This document shows positions 18,001-27,780 of a stretch of 64,000 nucleotides of DNA, piece after piece. Positions within the stretch are counted from its first letter, which is position 1. Each line of letters opens with the position of its first letter. The DNA lies in NCBI GenBank assembly GCA_902626585.1, contig CACOGA010000001.1, positions 156,453-220,452 of the forward strand. Direction: 5' to 3'. The notes below the pieces were generated by a model that had not been told where the DNA came from, ran no database searches, and saw nothing but the letters and a program-made list of their open reading frames with translations. Both the position numbers and the translations under genes were made by a program. Origin of the DNA: an uncultured Bacteroidota bacterium (GTDB lineage Bacteria > Bacteroidota > Bacteroidia > Flavobacteriales > Flavobacteriaceae).

Positions 18001-21000
18001 AATCAATCTCGTTAATGATTGGCCAAACCGATTGAGCATTTAATGAGCCTGAAGGGGATTCTTGTAATGGGATTTCAATTTGATAATAATTTTCAGACAA
18101 ATCATTTCCTAATCTAACAAATCCAATTATATCCCCGTCGGTAAAGCCTGGGGATGCTCCATCCTCGGCATGTAGAAACATTCTTATCCTGTTAAACTGC
18201 CTCATATCTACGCTGATATTTTTATAGACACCTCTAGAATCTTCAGGCTCCAATTCACAAACATTTAAAACCAGGGATTGTTCATTCTGTCTTACTATAG
18301 TATTATTATTATTAAATTGTTCTCTTTCAACCCCGGGAGGAGAAACATAACTTTCTTCATTTTCTTGAATACCAATAATTCCAACAGAAAAATCGGTTGT
18401 ATCGTTATTATTATCAATTTCTTCATCAAGACTAAGTTGATATTTTCTCCAGTCGCTTCTAACTAGTTCTAGAGTTCCAAACCTGAAAATGGTGTTTTGA
18501 GTAAATTCTGTTAAATACATCCTCATAAATCTTATTGATCTAAAATCAGAAATCCCTCCAATTGAACGAGTAGGTTCATTGATAGGTATTCTAAATTGAT
18601 ACCACCTTACAAGTTCAGATGTTCCGTTAGGTAAATTCACATTTTTTTCCTTCCTATCAATTATGTATGGGTTATTTAAGTTTGATAAAGAATTTGGGGA
18701 TATTTCTAATTCATATTCAAAATAGCTGTCAATAGTATTCATTGTATTATCTCTATTGATATCCTCTACATCTGGAAATGTTGATGAACCTCTATCTGTA
18801 TTAGAGATTGTTTCTGGCGAATTACCGTCCAAACCGTTGTAATCCATGTATCTTTCAAAAATACTTCCGGTTTTATTTAGAAAATAGTTATAGTTGTCAT
18901 TAGCTGGATCAGATAAGTCAGCAAAGGCAGTGAAAACGGCTGCCTCCTCATTATCATCATATCCATCGATTCCAACATCCTGATTTATTCTTGCATCTCC
19001 TACCGATGAGAAAGCATAAACTAAGGATTGATTTTGAGGGACAACTGTTCCCCAGGAAGTTGTTGGTAAAAGGCTAATATCACCATCCTCTGGTAAACCA
19101 TTTTCGTATTGCTTCCTTCCGTCCTTGATAATATCCTCCGAAATATTACCTAAGTTAAAAGTAAGTTTACCTCCAGAGTTTTGATTTCCTTCTAAAAAAG
19201 GATCCATTAACCAAAATTCTAAATATTCGACATTAGACTGTTCAAAATCAGTGGTATTAATAAGTCTTGTTATACCAGCCCATGAATCATTAATATTATC
19301 TATTATTCCGTCTGAGACCGAAGGATCCATATTATATGGTCCACGTAAATTTGGATAATAATTTAAATCCAATGAGTTAATCACAGTGGTTTGACCCTGA
19401 ACCAAATCAATTTGAGGAAAAATTTCATCTATAAAAATTCTTCTTGAATACAAGTTTGATAAATCTTCGTTTGAGATATCTGAAGGTCTCTGGCTGCTGT
19501 AAAAAATTGGGTCAATTGAGTACCAGTTAAGTAATGCTCTGTCAAAACCATTTTGTATTCCATTATTATCCTCGTCTCCCTCAGGATATATATTTCCAAG
19601 ATTTTTTGGTCGACTCGAAATGGACCATGATTGAGGAGCTAGTAAGTCTATAACATTTTGAGTTCCTTCAAAATCATCAATATAAGATGTTGCTTCTCCA
19701 TTAAAATTATTTCCCTTTGGAGCACCAGGTAATAAATATGCAAATTCACCTCTAAGCGAAAAATTTGAAGGCACCTCCGTTTCAATAGTTGGTAACTTAT
19801 TGACTAATCTGGTTAAAAGTGGGATTTCTTTTGAGAAATTTCCGTCAAATCCAACCATTGTGTTATTAATAGGTTCAGTACCGAAATTTGCCTTTTGAGT
19901 TAGGGGTCTCTCATGTAAATTTAAGAGTGTACCTGAAACAATAAAATCATTACTAAATTGATGCTCAATATTAACACCCGAGAATCTTTTCGTTTGTTGT
20001 CCAAATAATGCATTATTTTCAACACTTACATTGATCGGTATGTTTGAGGCTTGTAATCCAGCATCTAAAATTTGAACTGTACCTAATTGATAATTCACAG
20101 TATAGTCAACGCCTTCGACAAGAACTCTTCCTCCGGCAGTAACTGTTACAGATCCTCGTGGTACATTATATGCTCCGATAGGAATTCCTCCTCCTGAAGA
20201 TGATTTGTACTTACCCTTGACAAGAAACTTATTTTTCTCAGCAGCTTGCTCAGCTGCAGTCTTAGTTGAATTGTATAGTGTATGATACACATATTTTTTT
20301 TGATTTAAATTATAATCATTCTCATTATTTTGATCCCCATCATAATCTTCGGAAAAATCTAATCTGAGGGATTCAAATAAGAATTCACCAAAAGGCTCAA
20401 CTTTTGTAAATATTATTTTACCAGTTTGTTGAACAACAGTTATTTCCGGAACAAAATCGAAGAAGCCATCTCCTGTTGTTTGTGGATCATTATTATAGTT
20501 TAATCTATCAAAATTAAAGAAACTAAGTAGCGGTTGTTCCTGTATTGGTATACCTACATTTGTTGCTGGAAAAGGTGTCCCCTCAACTGGAGTTATATAA
20601 TTTAATTCTGAAGATTCTTTATAAAATATATTTAATTTAAAATCTTCTCTTTCAAGTTGAAATGCCCCTGTATTGTAGATATTCTTCATCATTAAATCCC
20701 ACATTGGTTGATCGACACTAGTTACCGTACTTTTTAATAGCTTTAGTATAAGATTATTTGAGTTTACAATCTGATTATTATTTTCAAAAGAAACTTCAGT
20801 GGCTTGAACACCATCATTTGCAAATTCACCAACCTGAAAAACCTGATCCCCTACGGTATACTGAAATGCTACAGCAAGAATTTCGTCATTATCTAGTTTT
20901 TGAGTTAAAGAAATATATCCAAGCTGAGGATGAATTTGGTAATCGATATTTTCTCTAAGTTTTTGTGCATTCTCCAATTTACCATAGTCAATCCCTTCAC

Positions 21001-22198
21001 TGACGTTTGGAACAAGAATACCGTTCTGAACCGATGCTATATCCCTAACCGAATTTGTTAGTTGTGAGCCTGAACCTCCAATTGCCGTTGGATCATAAGC
21101 ATTATTTGAATTATCAGGATACGAATTTGGAGGAGATAAAACATTTACCGAGGATGATATATTTTCTGTTTCACCTAAATCTTGAAAAGCCAAAATATTT
21201 CTTACATCCTCTATTTGATTATTTCTATTCGTAACCCAAACCTCGGCTCTGGTAATTTGAATATTCGAGTTTATGTAAGGATAATTTTCTAATGATTCAT
21301 CATAATTATTTCGGAAAAAGTGACCCAAAAAAAAGTGTCTGTTTTCATCATAGTCTAGTGCTCTAAATTCAAATTCTTGAACTGTTCCTCCACCCTCTGA
21401 AACTACAGATCTTGACTCTGATTTTTGTTCAGAAAAAATGGCCTTTATTCTTGTTTTGCCAAACTTTAGTTCGGTTTTAACCCCAAAAAGACTTTGAGCA
21501 CCCGAAATTAAAGAACTATTCAATGGCATACTAACATTACCAACTTCAATTTTTTGAATTATATCATCCTCCGTTGGTTCATATTCTAGCTTTAATAAGT
21601 TTTGGAAATCAAATGAAGATTGGGTGTCAAAATTTGCATTGACTTGAACTCTTGTTCCTACTTTACCAACTAAACTTAATCCAATTCTCTGGTCAAAATC
21701 AAATGTTAAATTACTTCTATTTCGGGGGGAGAAAGCAGGATTATCTTGCTTCGTATATAAAACTCCTAAATCAACTTCTAGTGAACCCTGAGGAACAACT
21801 TGAATTGAATTTCCCCCAAATATTGATTCAAATAATTGTGAATTAACATAAATCTCAGGGATTAAATTTCTTTGATCCTCCTCGGTTCCGTCTTTTTTAC
21901 CCTCTGCTGCATCAATTTTAGACTTGTAATAATTTTTTAAATCCTCTTTGAGTATAAGTTGCTGATACTCCTCGGGGGTTAATATTATCGGGTAGCTTAT
22001 GTCATATTCTCCAACAGAAACGTTGAAATAATATAAATCACTTGAAGCATCGTACTCATAATTTTCTATAAAACTAGATGGATTAGGAATATCAATTTCC
22101 CCTAAATCTGGCTGCGCATCTTGAGCGATAATATTGTTAACGTAAAAAAACGCAGTCAGCGAAAAGAAAAAAAATCTAAGATTCAAACCGAATAGCAT
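15062..22198 (-). CDS. sprA: Type IX secretion outer-membrane translocon SprA
   Basis: A 2378-residue outer-membrane protein, the size typical of SprA/Sov. A signal peptide (about residues 1-25, ending NIIAQ) precedes the SprA N-terminal region with SIQVVPQGSLEVDLG and RIGLSLVGKVGTRVQVN, seen in all SprA proteins. Repeated beta-rich segments rich in Asn, Asp and Tyr follow, and the chain ends in RAGFTMRYNFGN, an outer-membrane barrel-type last strand. SprA forms the giant single-chain barrel through which folded T9SS cargo crosses the outer membrane, and in gliding species it helps export adhesins. It starts eight bases after ruvA. No other gld, spr or por gene is in the window. Confidence 0.97.
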   Translation of the reverse strand: MLFGLNLRFFFFSLTAFFYVNNIIAQDAQPDLGEIDIPNPSSFIENYEYDASSDLYYFNVSVGEYDISYPIILTPEEYQQLILKEDLKNYYKSKIDAAEGKKDGTEEDQRNLIPEIYVNSQLFESIFGGNSIQVVPQGSLEVDLGVLYTKQDNPAFSPRNRSNLTFDFDQRIGLSLVGKVGTRVQVNANFDTQSSFDFQNLLKLEYEPTEDDIIQKIEVGNVSMPLNSSLISGAQSLFGVKTELKFGKTRIKAIFSEQKSESRSVVSEGGGTVQEFEFRALDYDENRHFFLGHFFRNNYDESLENYPYINSNIQITRAEVWVTNRNNQIEDVRNILAFQDLGETENISSSVNVLSPPNSYPDNSNNAYDPTAIGGSGSQLTNSVRDIASVQNGILVPNVSEGIDYGKLENAQKLRENIDYQIHPQLGYISLTQKLDNDEILAVAFQYTVGDQVFQVGEFANDGVQATEVSFENNNQIVNSNNLILKLLKSTVTSVDQPMWDLMMKNIYNTGAFQLEREDFKLNIFYKESSELNYITPVEGTPFPATNVGIPIQEQPLLSFFNFDRLNYNNDPQTTGDGFFDFVPEITVVQQTGKIIFTKVEPFGEFLFESLRLDFSEDYDGDQNNENDYNLNQKKYVYHTLYNSTKTAAEQAAEKNKFLVKGKYKSSSGGGIPIGAYNVPRGSVTVTAGGRVLVEGVDYTVNYQLGTVQILDAGLQASNIPINVSVENNALFGQQTKRFSGVNIEHQFSNDFIVSGTLLNLHERPLTQKANFGTEPINNTMVGFDGNFSKEIPLLTRLVNKLPTIETEVPSNFSLRGEFAYLLPGAPKGNNFNGEATSYIDDFEGTQNVIDLLAPQSWSISSRPKNLGNIYPEGDEDNNGIQNGFDRALLNWYSIDPIFYSSQRPSDISNEDLSNLYSRRIFIDEIFPQIDLVQGQTTVINSLDLNYYPNLRGPYNMDPSVSDGIIDNINDSWAGITRLINTTDFEQSNVEYLEFWLMDPFLEGNQNSGGKLTFNLGNISEDIIKDGRKQYENGLPEDGDISLLPTTSWGTVVPQNQSLVYAFSSVGDARINQDVGIDGYDDNEEAAVFTAFADLSDPANDNYNYFLNKTGSIFERYMDYNGLDGNSPETISNTDRGSSTFPDVEDINRDNTMNTIDSYFEYELEISPNSLSNLNNPYIIDRKEKNVNLPNGTSELVRWYQFRIPINEPTRSIGGISDFRSIRFMRMYLTEFTQNTIFRFGTLELVRSDWRKYQLSLDEEIDNNNDTTDFSVGIIGIQENEESYVSPPGVEREQFNNNNTIVRQNEQSLVLNVCELEPEDSRGVYKNISVDMRQFNRIRMFLHAEDGASPGFTDGDIIGFVRLGNDLSENYYQIEIPLQESPSGSLNAQSVWPIINEIDLPINALETIKSLSILNGTLGSDQPVFYDVINEDVTDEPVAEFSPLDVGEQRISIKGNPNFGDIRTLMIGVKNPSQDNMDVCAEVWFNELRLSDMDNEGGWAATLAVDTNIADFMNISATARQSTSGFGNIEQGPSERDKVDKKQYDIISNINMGQLFPEKWGLNIPLNYGQGEEYITPEFDQQYRDITLSSRIDQAESQQDKDAILRQSEDYTKRKSINLIGVNKQRTNDEKTPRFYDLENLTFNYSYNEVNHRDYEIENMLDQNVRAGVNYNFNFNTIKLEPLKKKDSIFNSKYLKILKDFNFNLLPSSISINTDYIRQFNKQKFREVDLTQDNIGIQELFRRNYSFDFQLAINYPISENLTLNYNLGNNNIVRNYFIDNQINGMQDPELDVWDKFLDIGDPNRQAQQVAINYDIPLNKIPTFNFIKTSYSYTGDFQWQKGSDLFGNLTLDGQTYDLGNSISNANTHNINSVLDMQKFYRYLGLTKFNRGSDSKAVRGFSQNDGNKKTNPILKSLVDLITTVKRIQINYSENNGTFLPGFLDTPGFIGSFTPTFGYVFGSQKDIRYLAARNGWLTVFPEFNQQFSSTSNTNLTFSANLVPLNDLKIDLTGGRTYAENLTESFNTIDNDNDGLSDLYNPFIQNSIGNFNISTILIKTAFSKSDEFSSEVFETFKSNRLVIARRLAMREGVDFSNPNNFENGDLAGFPLGFGKTSQSVLLPSFLSAYSGVDANKVQLGAFRDIPIPNWSVKYSGFMKMDWFRKNFKRFSISHGYNSMYTINQFRSNLDYVQPDFNLVYTSQNTDVFDQSDNYKNKTLFSNINLMEQFSPLVKIDVEMKNSLKLQTEIRKDRLLSLSFDNNLLTEIQGYEYILGLGYRVKDLQIRSRLGGSRQLIKSDLNMKADFSVRNNKTIVRYLDLDNNQVTSGQTILNLKYSADYAFSQNLTGIFYFDYSFSEYAISTAFPQTTIRAGFTMRYNFGN

Positions 22199-22206
22199 TA
22201 AATAAA

Positions 22207-22788
22207 TTAAATATTTTTCAAAGTCTCCTTGATTATTTCCTCTACAGTAATATCTAAATTATCCTTGATTATTTTATCAACTAATCTTTCTGCAGATTTC
22301 TTATTAATACCTAAAACTTCTAAAGCAGATAACGCTTCTTCTCTTGTGGTATTGTTTGAATCAACAAAAGCTTCATCAATATCATATATTTTTAGTACTT
22401 TATCTCTTAATTCAATTATTAATCTTTGAGCAGTTTTGCTTCCAATTCCTTTGACTGACTGAACTATTGAAACATTATTTGATGATATGGCATCTATAAC
22501 CTGTTCAGGAGTTAGAGATGAAAGCATTGTTCTAGCTGTGCTAGTACCGACACCGCTAACAGAAATTAAGAGTCTAAAAATTTCCCTTTCTTTCAAAGTA
22601 TAAAAGCCATAAAGTGAATGAGAGTCCTCTTTGATTTGAAGATGAGTAAATAACTTAATGTTTTCTTGATCAGGAATTTGAGAAAATGTAGTTAAAGAAA
22701 TATTTATCCAATATCCAATTCCGTTGGTCTCAATAACAACATTTGTTGGGGATTTTTCTGATAATCTTCCTTTGATATGAGTAATCAT
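22207..22788 (-). CDS. ruvA: Holliday junction branch migration protein RuvA
   Basis: A 193-residue RuvA with its three parts: an OB-fold (MITHIKGRLSEKSPTNVVIE), two helix-hairpin-helix motifs (LLISVSGVGTSTARTML and SVKGIGSKTAQRLIIELRDK) and the flexible C-terminal domain III (TREEALSALEVLGINKK) that binds RuvB. RuvA tetramers hold Holliday junctions and load RuvB. It lies upstream of sprA, with 8 bases between them, and downstream of queG with a 65-base gap. Confidence 0.97.
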   Translation of the reverse strand: MITHIKGRLSEKSPTNVVIETNGIGYWINISLTTFSQIPDQENIKLFTHLQIKEDSHSLYGFYTLKEREIFRLLISVSGVGTSTARTMLSSLTPEQVIDAISSNNVSIVQSVKGIGSKTAQRLIIELRDKVLKIYDIDEAFVDSNNTTREEALSALEVLGINKKSAERLVDKIIKDNLDITVEEIIKETLKNI

Positions 22789-22853
22789 TTGATATTTACT
22801 TATTAAATTATTTGATAAAGCAAATTAGTGTAAATTATCTAAAAAATTCAGCT

Positions 22854-23792
22854 TTATTTTCTTTTTATAAACTCAATATTTCTTTTGATTCCCTTGAAAC
22901 CAGCTCTTTTTAAAGGTGAGTTTTTAAATACCTTATTAAAAGTTTCTTTAGTCATTTCTATCCAATCATTTTTACTAATTGATAAAAATTCATCTTTAGG
23001 GTTAAATAATGGCTCATTATGTGATTTTGAAAATTTATTCCATGGGCAAACGTCCTGACAGGTATCACATCCAAAGACCCAATTATCATATGTATCCTTT
23101 GCATAATCTGGAATATTATTTTTTAATTCAATCGTATAATAGGAAATACATTTACTTCCGTCAACAATATAGGGTTCAACAATTGCGCCTGTAGGGCAAG
23201 CATCAATACATCGAGTACAGGTGCCACAATGATCAGTTGTAATATGATCATAATCTAACTCAATATCTACTATAATTTCACACAGAAAAAAAAAAGAACC
23301 AACATTCTTTGAAATCAGACTTGAATTTTTTCCAATCCAGCCAAGCCCACTCTTTTTTGCCCAGGCTCTCTCTAAAATTGGTGCAGAGTCCACAAAAACT
23401 CTTCCGTTAATGTTACCTGTTTTTTCTTTAATAATCTCTAAAAGCCTTCTCAACTTTTCTTTTAAAACAAAATGATAATCCATTCCATAGGCATATTTTG
23501 AGATTTTAAATGAATCGTCTTTTTGTAACTTGTCTGAATAGTAGTTATATGTGAGAGATATTACACTTTTAGCGCCATCGACGATTTTTCTTGGATCAAG
23601 TCTCATATCAAAATTTCTCTCCATATAAGACATTTCTCCATTCATATTATCATTAAGCCATCTTTCAAGTTTTGGAGCCTCATCCTCCAAAAATTCAGCC
23701 TTACTTACTCCACAAGAAATAAACCCTAAATCTTTTGATTGAGATTTAACATAATTTGTCAAATCCTCTTTATTTAAGCTAACAGTATTCAT
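22854..23792 (-). CDS. queG: Epoxyqueuosine reductase QueG
   Basis: A 312-residue cobalamin- and Fe-S-dependent reductase that converts epoxyqueuosine to queuosine in tRNA. Two [4Fe-4S] motifs are seen: [16 protein letters not shown] near 190-205 and [11 protein letters not shown] near 244-254; the catalytic region [22 protein letters not shown] also fits. It lacks the C-terminal HEAT-repeat part of the longer E. coli protein, as is usual in Bacteroidota. It starts eight bases after the ruvB stop and so is co-transcribed with ruvB. The CCCAAAAGGGG-T6 sequence at the end of ruvB may slow transcription just before it. Confidence 0.95.
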   Translation of the reverse strand: MNTVSLNKEDLTNYVKSQSKDLGFISCGVSKAEFLEDEAPKLERWLNDNMNGEMSYMERNFDMRLDPRKIVDGAKSVISLTYNYYSDKLQKDDSFKISKYAYGMDYHFVLKEKLRRLLEIIKEKTGNINGRVFVDSAPILERAWAKKSGLGWIGKNSSLISKNVGSFFFLCEIIVDIELDYDHITTDHCGTCTRCIDACPTGAIVEPYIVDGSKCISYYTIELKNNIPDYAKDTYDNWVFGCDTCQDVCPWNKFSKSHNEPLFNPKDEFLSISKNDWIEMTKETFNKVFKNSPLKRAGFKGIKRNIEFIKRK

Positions 23793-23800
23793 TAAAAAAA

Positions 23801-24823
23801 TTAAAAAAGCCCCTTTTGGGATGATTTTATTTCTCTATTTAAATGTTTAAAGGCCAATTCAGTTGCTTCACGACCTCTAGGTGTTCTCATTATGAAACCC
23901 TGTTGAATTAAAAATGGTTCATAAACTTCTTCAATTGTTTCAGGATTTTCACTAACTGCAGTGGCCAAAGTGGTTATTCCGACAGGGCCTCCATTAAACT
24001 TATCAATAATTGTAGAAAGTATTTTATTATCCATTTCATCAAGTCCGCTAATATCAACATTTAATGCTTTCAAACTTGATTTAGTAATATTAATTTCAAT
24101 TTTACCATTACCCTTAATTTGTGCAAAATCTCGCACCCTTCTTAAAAGAGAGTTAGCTATTCTTGGTGTACCTCTACTTCTGCCAGCTATCTCAATTGCA
24201 GCTTCCATTGAGATACTTACGTCTAATATCTTTGCACTCCTTTGAACTATGGTTGAGAGTAATTTAGAATCGTAATATTTTAATCTGTTGGTTATACCAA
24301 ATCTAGCCCGCATTGGAGCTGTAAGTAAACCTGATCTAGTTGTTGCTCCAACAAGGGTAAAAGGATTTAAATTAATTTCAACAGACCTTGCATTTGGCCC
24401 AGACTCTATCATAATATCGATTTTGTAGTCCTCCATTGCTGAGTAAAGATACTCTTCCACTATTGGGCTTAATCTGTGAATTTCATCAATAAATAAAACA
24501 TCTCTTTCTTGAAGATTGGTAAGTAACCCAGCTAAATCAGCAGGTTTATCTAATACGGGCCCTGAGGTAACTTTAATTTCGACATCTAATTCTTTTGCTA
24601 AAATATTAGCAAGAGTGGTTTTTCCTAGGCCAGGTGGACCATGAAAAAGGGTGTGATCTAAGGCCTCATTTCTTTGATTTGCAGCCTCAACAAATATTTT
24701 AAGATTATTAATTACATGTTCTTGACCTGAAAAATCATCAAAAGAAATTGGTCTTAAATTATTTTCAAATTCTCTTTCATTTTCTGAAAGATTTTCTGTG
24801 GATGGATCAAGATTTTCGTTCAT
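23801..24823 (-). CDS. ruvB: Holliday junction helicase RuvB
   Basis: A 340-residue AAA+ motor. Walker [10 protein letters not shown], Walker B LFIDEIHR, sensor 1 [11 protein letters not shown], the arginine-finger region APMRARFG and the winged-helix end ([20 protein letters not shown]) are all present. RuvB drives branch migration on RuvA-bound junctions. It is the first gene of a long minus-strand run; a -7 element sits almost on its start codon, and the terminator of the preceding act-cox operon lies just upstream. Confidence 0.97.
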   Translation of the reverse strand: MNENLDPSTENLSENEREFENNLRPISFDDFSGQEHVINNLKIFVEAANQRNEALDHTLFHGPPGLGKTTLANILAKELDVEIKVTSGPVLDKPADLAGLLTNLQERDVLFIDEIHRLSPIVEEYLYSAMEDYKIDIMIESGPNARSVEINLNPFTLVGATTRSGLLTAPMRARFGITNRLKYYDSKLLSTIVQRSAKILDVSISMEAAIEIAGRSRGTPRIANSLLRRVRDFAQIKGNGKIEINITKSSLKALNVDISGLDEMDNKILSTIIDKFNGGPVGITTLATAVSENPETIEEVYEPFLIQQGFIMRTPRGREATELAFKHLNREIKSSQKGLF

Positions 24824-24827
24824 ATTA

Positions 24828-24835
24828 CAAAGATA
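24828..24835 (-). promoter_or_regulatory. -7 promoter element (TAnnTTTG) of ruvB
   Basis: TATCTTTG on the minus strand is an exact -7 consensus match ending four bases before the ruvB ATG (24821-24823). It overlaps the base of the act-cox terminator stem. Transcription would begin at or within a few bases of the start codon. No good -33 TTG is seen. Confidence 0.45.
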
Positions 24836-24875
24836 AAGAAAAAGCCTTTCTAAATTAGAAAGGCTTTTTCTTTAT
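24833..24875 (-). terminator. Intrinsic terminator of the act-cox operon
   Basis: A perfect 17-base inverted repeat (left arm 24835-24851, right arm 24857-24873, loop AAATT) with a GCC/GGC core and A/T-rich flanks, extended by two further A-T pairs. It lies 16 bases past the coxA stop and before the ruvB start. Both orientations end in a T-rich arm (CTTTTTCTTT), so it could work both ways, but only the minus strand has a gene running into it. Confidence 0.88.
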
Positions 24876-24890
24876 TATGAAATGTCTTAA

Positions 24891-26675
24891 TTAATATTCT
24901 TCCTCACCTTTTCTTAGTGGAATATGCTGAGGGACATAATCTTCCTTATACCCAGGCTTACTGTAGTCATAAGGCCATCTGTGAACTTCTGGAATCTTAC
25001 CTTGCCAATTTCCGTGAATGTGTTTTTGTGAAGCTGTCCACTCCAGTGTTGTAGACTTCCATGGATTCTGAGGAGCTTTTTTACCATAAAATAGGCTGTA
25101 CATAAAATTATACAAAAACACTAATTGAACTGCAGCACCTAATATTGCAAACATTGTGATAATTTGATTGGTATCTGCTAAGTCGTCAAAAAGAGGGAAA
25201 TTAGAATTAGTATAATACCTTCTTGGCAGTCCAGCCATTCCGATAAAGTGCATTGGAAAAAATACTCCATATGCTGAAATTGCAGTAACCCAGAAATGTA
25301 CATATCCAAGATTTTTATTCATCATTTTACCAAATAGCATGGGATACCAATGATAAATCCCAGCTAACATACCGTAAAGAGCAGAAATTCCCATAACTAA
25401 ATGAAAATGAGCAACTACAAAGTAAGTATCATGAACATTAATATCGAGCGCACTATCTCCAAGAATAATTCCCGTTAGTCCTCCTGTGATAAAAGTAGAT
25501 ACAAACCCAATAGCAAATAACATCGGTGGATTGAATTGAATATTTCCTTTCCATAGAGTTGTGATATAATTAAATGCTTTTACAGCTGACGGAATTGCAA
25601 TTAGCAAGGTTGTAAAAGTGAAAACAGAGCCTAAAAATGGATTCATTCCAGTAACAAACATATGATGTCCCCATACAATTGTAGATAAGAATGCGATAGC
25701 TAAAATAGAAATAATCATTGCCTTATAACCAAAGATTGGCTTCCTGGCATGAGTAGCTATTACTTCCGATGCTATCCCAAGTGCAGGCAATAATACAATA
25801 TATACTTCGGGGTGACCTAAAAACCAAAACAGATGCTCAAATAAAACAGGAGAACCGCCTTGATAATGTAAGACTTCACCTTGAATAAAAATATCTGAAA
25901 GGAAAAAGGATGTTCCAAAACTTCTATCCATAATTAATAATAAGGCAGCAGATAGAAGTACAGGAAATGAAATAGTTCCGATAATTGCAGTAACGAAAAA
26001 GGCCCAAATTGTTAAGGGCATTCTTGTGAGCGACATGCCTTTAGTTCTTAAGTTTAGTACCGTGACAATATAATTTAATGAACCCAGTAAAGAGGATGCA
26101 ATAAAAAATGCCATTGACACTAGCCATAAAGTCATTCCTAGTCCTGAGCCAGGTTGTGCCATTTCTAAAGCACTTAGTGGTGGATAAATTGTCCATCCTG
26201 CTGCTGCAGGTCCTGCCTCAACAAAAATTGAAATAACCATAAGAACAACGGAAATAAAAAATATCCAAAAAGCCAACATGTTTAGAAATCCAGAGGCCAT
26301 ATCACGTGCACCTAATTGTAGTGGAATAAGTAGATTACTAAATGTTCCACTTAGCCCAGCAGTAAGAACAAAAAACACCATAATAGTTCCATGCATGGTT
26401 ACAAGTGCTAAATAAATATCAGCATCCATAACTCCTTCAGGTGCCCACTTGCCTAACAAGAAATCGAATATTATATTAGGCTGTTCAGGCCATGCAATTT
26501 GCATTCTCATCAATATTGACATCAAAATTCCAATAATCCCCATAAAAAATACACCTGTAAATAGGTATTGCTTTGCAATCATTTTGTGATCCTGACTAAA
26601 AACATATTTAGTTATAAATGTTTCCTTATGGTGATGTGGATGGTGGTCTTTTTCAAATTCTATATATTCTGCCAT
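24891..26675 (-). CDS. coxA: Cytochrome c oxidase subunit I (aa3 type)
   Basis: A 594-residue, 12-helix catalytic subunit. Heme a ligand region MHGTIMVFFVL, CuB His and cross-linked Tyr in FLGHPEVYIVLLP, the His pair in WGHHMFVTGM, and HDTYFVVAHFHLVMG with the heme a3 and heme a ligands are all present. It reduces oxygen to water and pumps protons. I chose the ATG at 26673-26675 (MAEYIEF), which falls four bases after the coxB stop; the upstream ATG at 26693 would overlap coxB. It is the last gene of the act-cox operon and is followed by a strong terminator. Confidence 0.97.
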   Translation of the reverse strand: MAEYIEFEKDHHPHHHKETFITKYVFSQDHKMIAKQYLFTGVFFMGIIGILMSILMRMQIAWPEQPNIIFDFLLGKWAPEGVMDADIYLALVTMHGTIMVFFVLTAGLSGTFSNLLIPLQLGARDMASGFLNMLAFWIFFISVVLMVISIFVEAGPAAAGWTIYPPLSALEMAQPGSGLGMTLWLVSMAFFIASSLLGSLNYIVTVLNLRTKGMSLTRMPLTIWAFFVTAIIGTISFPVLLSAALLLIMDRSFGTSFFLSDIFIQGEVLHYQGGSPVLFEHLFWFLGHPEVYIVLLPALGIASEVIATHARKPIFGYKAMIISILAIAFLSTIVWGHHMFVTGMNPFLGSVFTFTTLLIAIPSAVKAFNYITTLWKGNIQFNPPMLFAIGFVSTFITGGLTGIILGDSALDINVHDTYFVVAHFHLVMGISALYGMLAGIYHWYPMLFGKMMNKNLGYVHFWVTAISAYGVFFPMHFIGMAGLPRRYYTNSNFPLFDDLADTNQIITMFAILGAAVQLVFLYNFMYSLFYGKKAPQNPWKSTTLEWTASQKHIHGNWQGKIPEVHRWPYDYSKPGYKEDYVPQHIPLRKGEEEY

Positions 26676-26679
26676 AATT

Positions 26680-27765
26680 TTAATTTTGAACAATTAAAGA
26701 GTTTTTAAATATTGTTTGTTGATTATACCAATCATCAAATTCTTGCTGGGTCTCAACAATAATTTTCATTTGCATATTATAGTGAGACTTACCACAAATT
26801 TTATTACATAAGAGTAAATAATCAAATTCGTATGGGTCCAAGGGCTCTTCTCCTTTAGCAATTAAGTCTTCACTTTTGTCCTCACGAATATTATTGATAT
26901 TAATTACTTTATCAATCATCGATGGATTTTGTCTCATCTCTTCGGTCGTCACTGTGGGAGTAAAAGTAAACTTTGTTACCATGCCGGGAACACAATTCAT
27001 TTGTGCTCTAAAATGCGGCATGTAAGCTGAGTGGATAACATCTTGAGATCTCATGACGAATAAAACTGGTCTGTCAACTGGGAGGTGTAGCTCAGTGGTT
27101 ATTACATCATCCTCAGCATTTGGATCATTTTCGTCAACTCCTAGTATGTTGGCCCTATCAATATCAATAAGTCTTACATTTGATTTCCCTAAAACATTAT
27201 CTTTTCCAGCGTATCTTGCCTTCCAATTAAATTGCTGTGCATATAATTCAACAACCATAGGATCATTATTTTTTTGCATATTCATTACATCAGACCATGT
27301 CAGAAGTCCAAATGTGATAAAGACAGTAAGTACAATTGCTGGAATAGTGGTCCACAATAGCTCTAATTTATGGTTATCGGTATAAAATAAAGCCTTAGAT
27401 TTTTTATTCCCTTTGTACTTATAAGCAAAGAAGTAGAGTAGGAATTGGGTAATAATTTGCACAATAAATATTAATACCAATGTCCAAATCATCAAAGAAT
27501 CAATTTTTTGTCCATGTTCAGAAGCTGCATTTGAAATCAATGGGAATTTTCCATAACTCACCAATGAAAAAATTGTAATAGCATAGATGAAAGCCAGAAA
27601 TGCTAGCATCAATTTTGCTTGAGTTGTATTATCCTTATCACTGGCAATTTGAGAATCGTCTATTTTTATACCCGAAAGAGCTCTGGATAAATCAAATATT
27701 TTAATCATTTGCCAAATGGCAATAGTTATAAATATTAATATTAGTACGATAAATAAGGTTATCAT
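26680..27765 (-). CDS. coxB: Cytochrome c oxidase subunit II with CuA site
   Basis: A 361-residue subunit II with an N-terminal helix, two further helices (about 50-70 and 88-110), and a periplasmic cupredoxin domain. The CuA ligands are visible: His in DVIHSAYMPHFR and the cluster CNKICGKSHYNM with both Cys, His and Met. Lys replaces the usual Glu between the two cysteines; the Glu acts through its backbone, so the site should still form. There is no fused cytochrome c domain, so this is an aa3 rather than caa3 enzyme, and electrons probably come from the cytochrome domains of ActA or ActE. Confidence 0.96.
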   Translation of the reverse strand: MITLFIVLILIFITIAIWQMIKIFDLSRALSGIKIDDSQIASDKDNTTQAKLMLAFLAFIYAITIFSLVSYGKFPLISNAASEHGQKIDSLMIWTLVLIFIVQIITQFLLYFFAYKYKGNKKSKALFYTDNHKLELLWTTIPAIVLTVFITFGLLTWSDVMNMQKNNDPMVVELYAQQFNWKARYAGKDNVLGKSNVRLIDIDRANILGVDENDPNAEDDVITTELHLPVDRPVLFVMRSQDVIHSAYMPHFRAQMNCVPGMVTKFTFTPTVTTEEMRQNPSMIDKVININNIREDKSEDLIAKGEEPLDPYEFDYLLLCNKICGKSHYNMQMKIIVETQQEFDDWYNQQTIFKNSLIVQN

Positions 27766-27780
27766 GTTATCTCATTAAAA

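Noticed and set aside
23801..23825. CCCAAAAGGGG followed by T6 at the end of ruvB as terminator
   Set aside because: The stem has only three or four pairs, is inside the last codons of ruvB and would cut off queG, which follows eight bases later.
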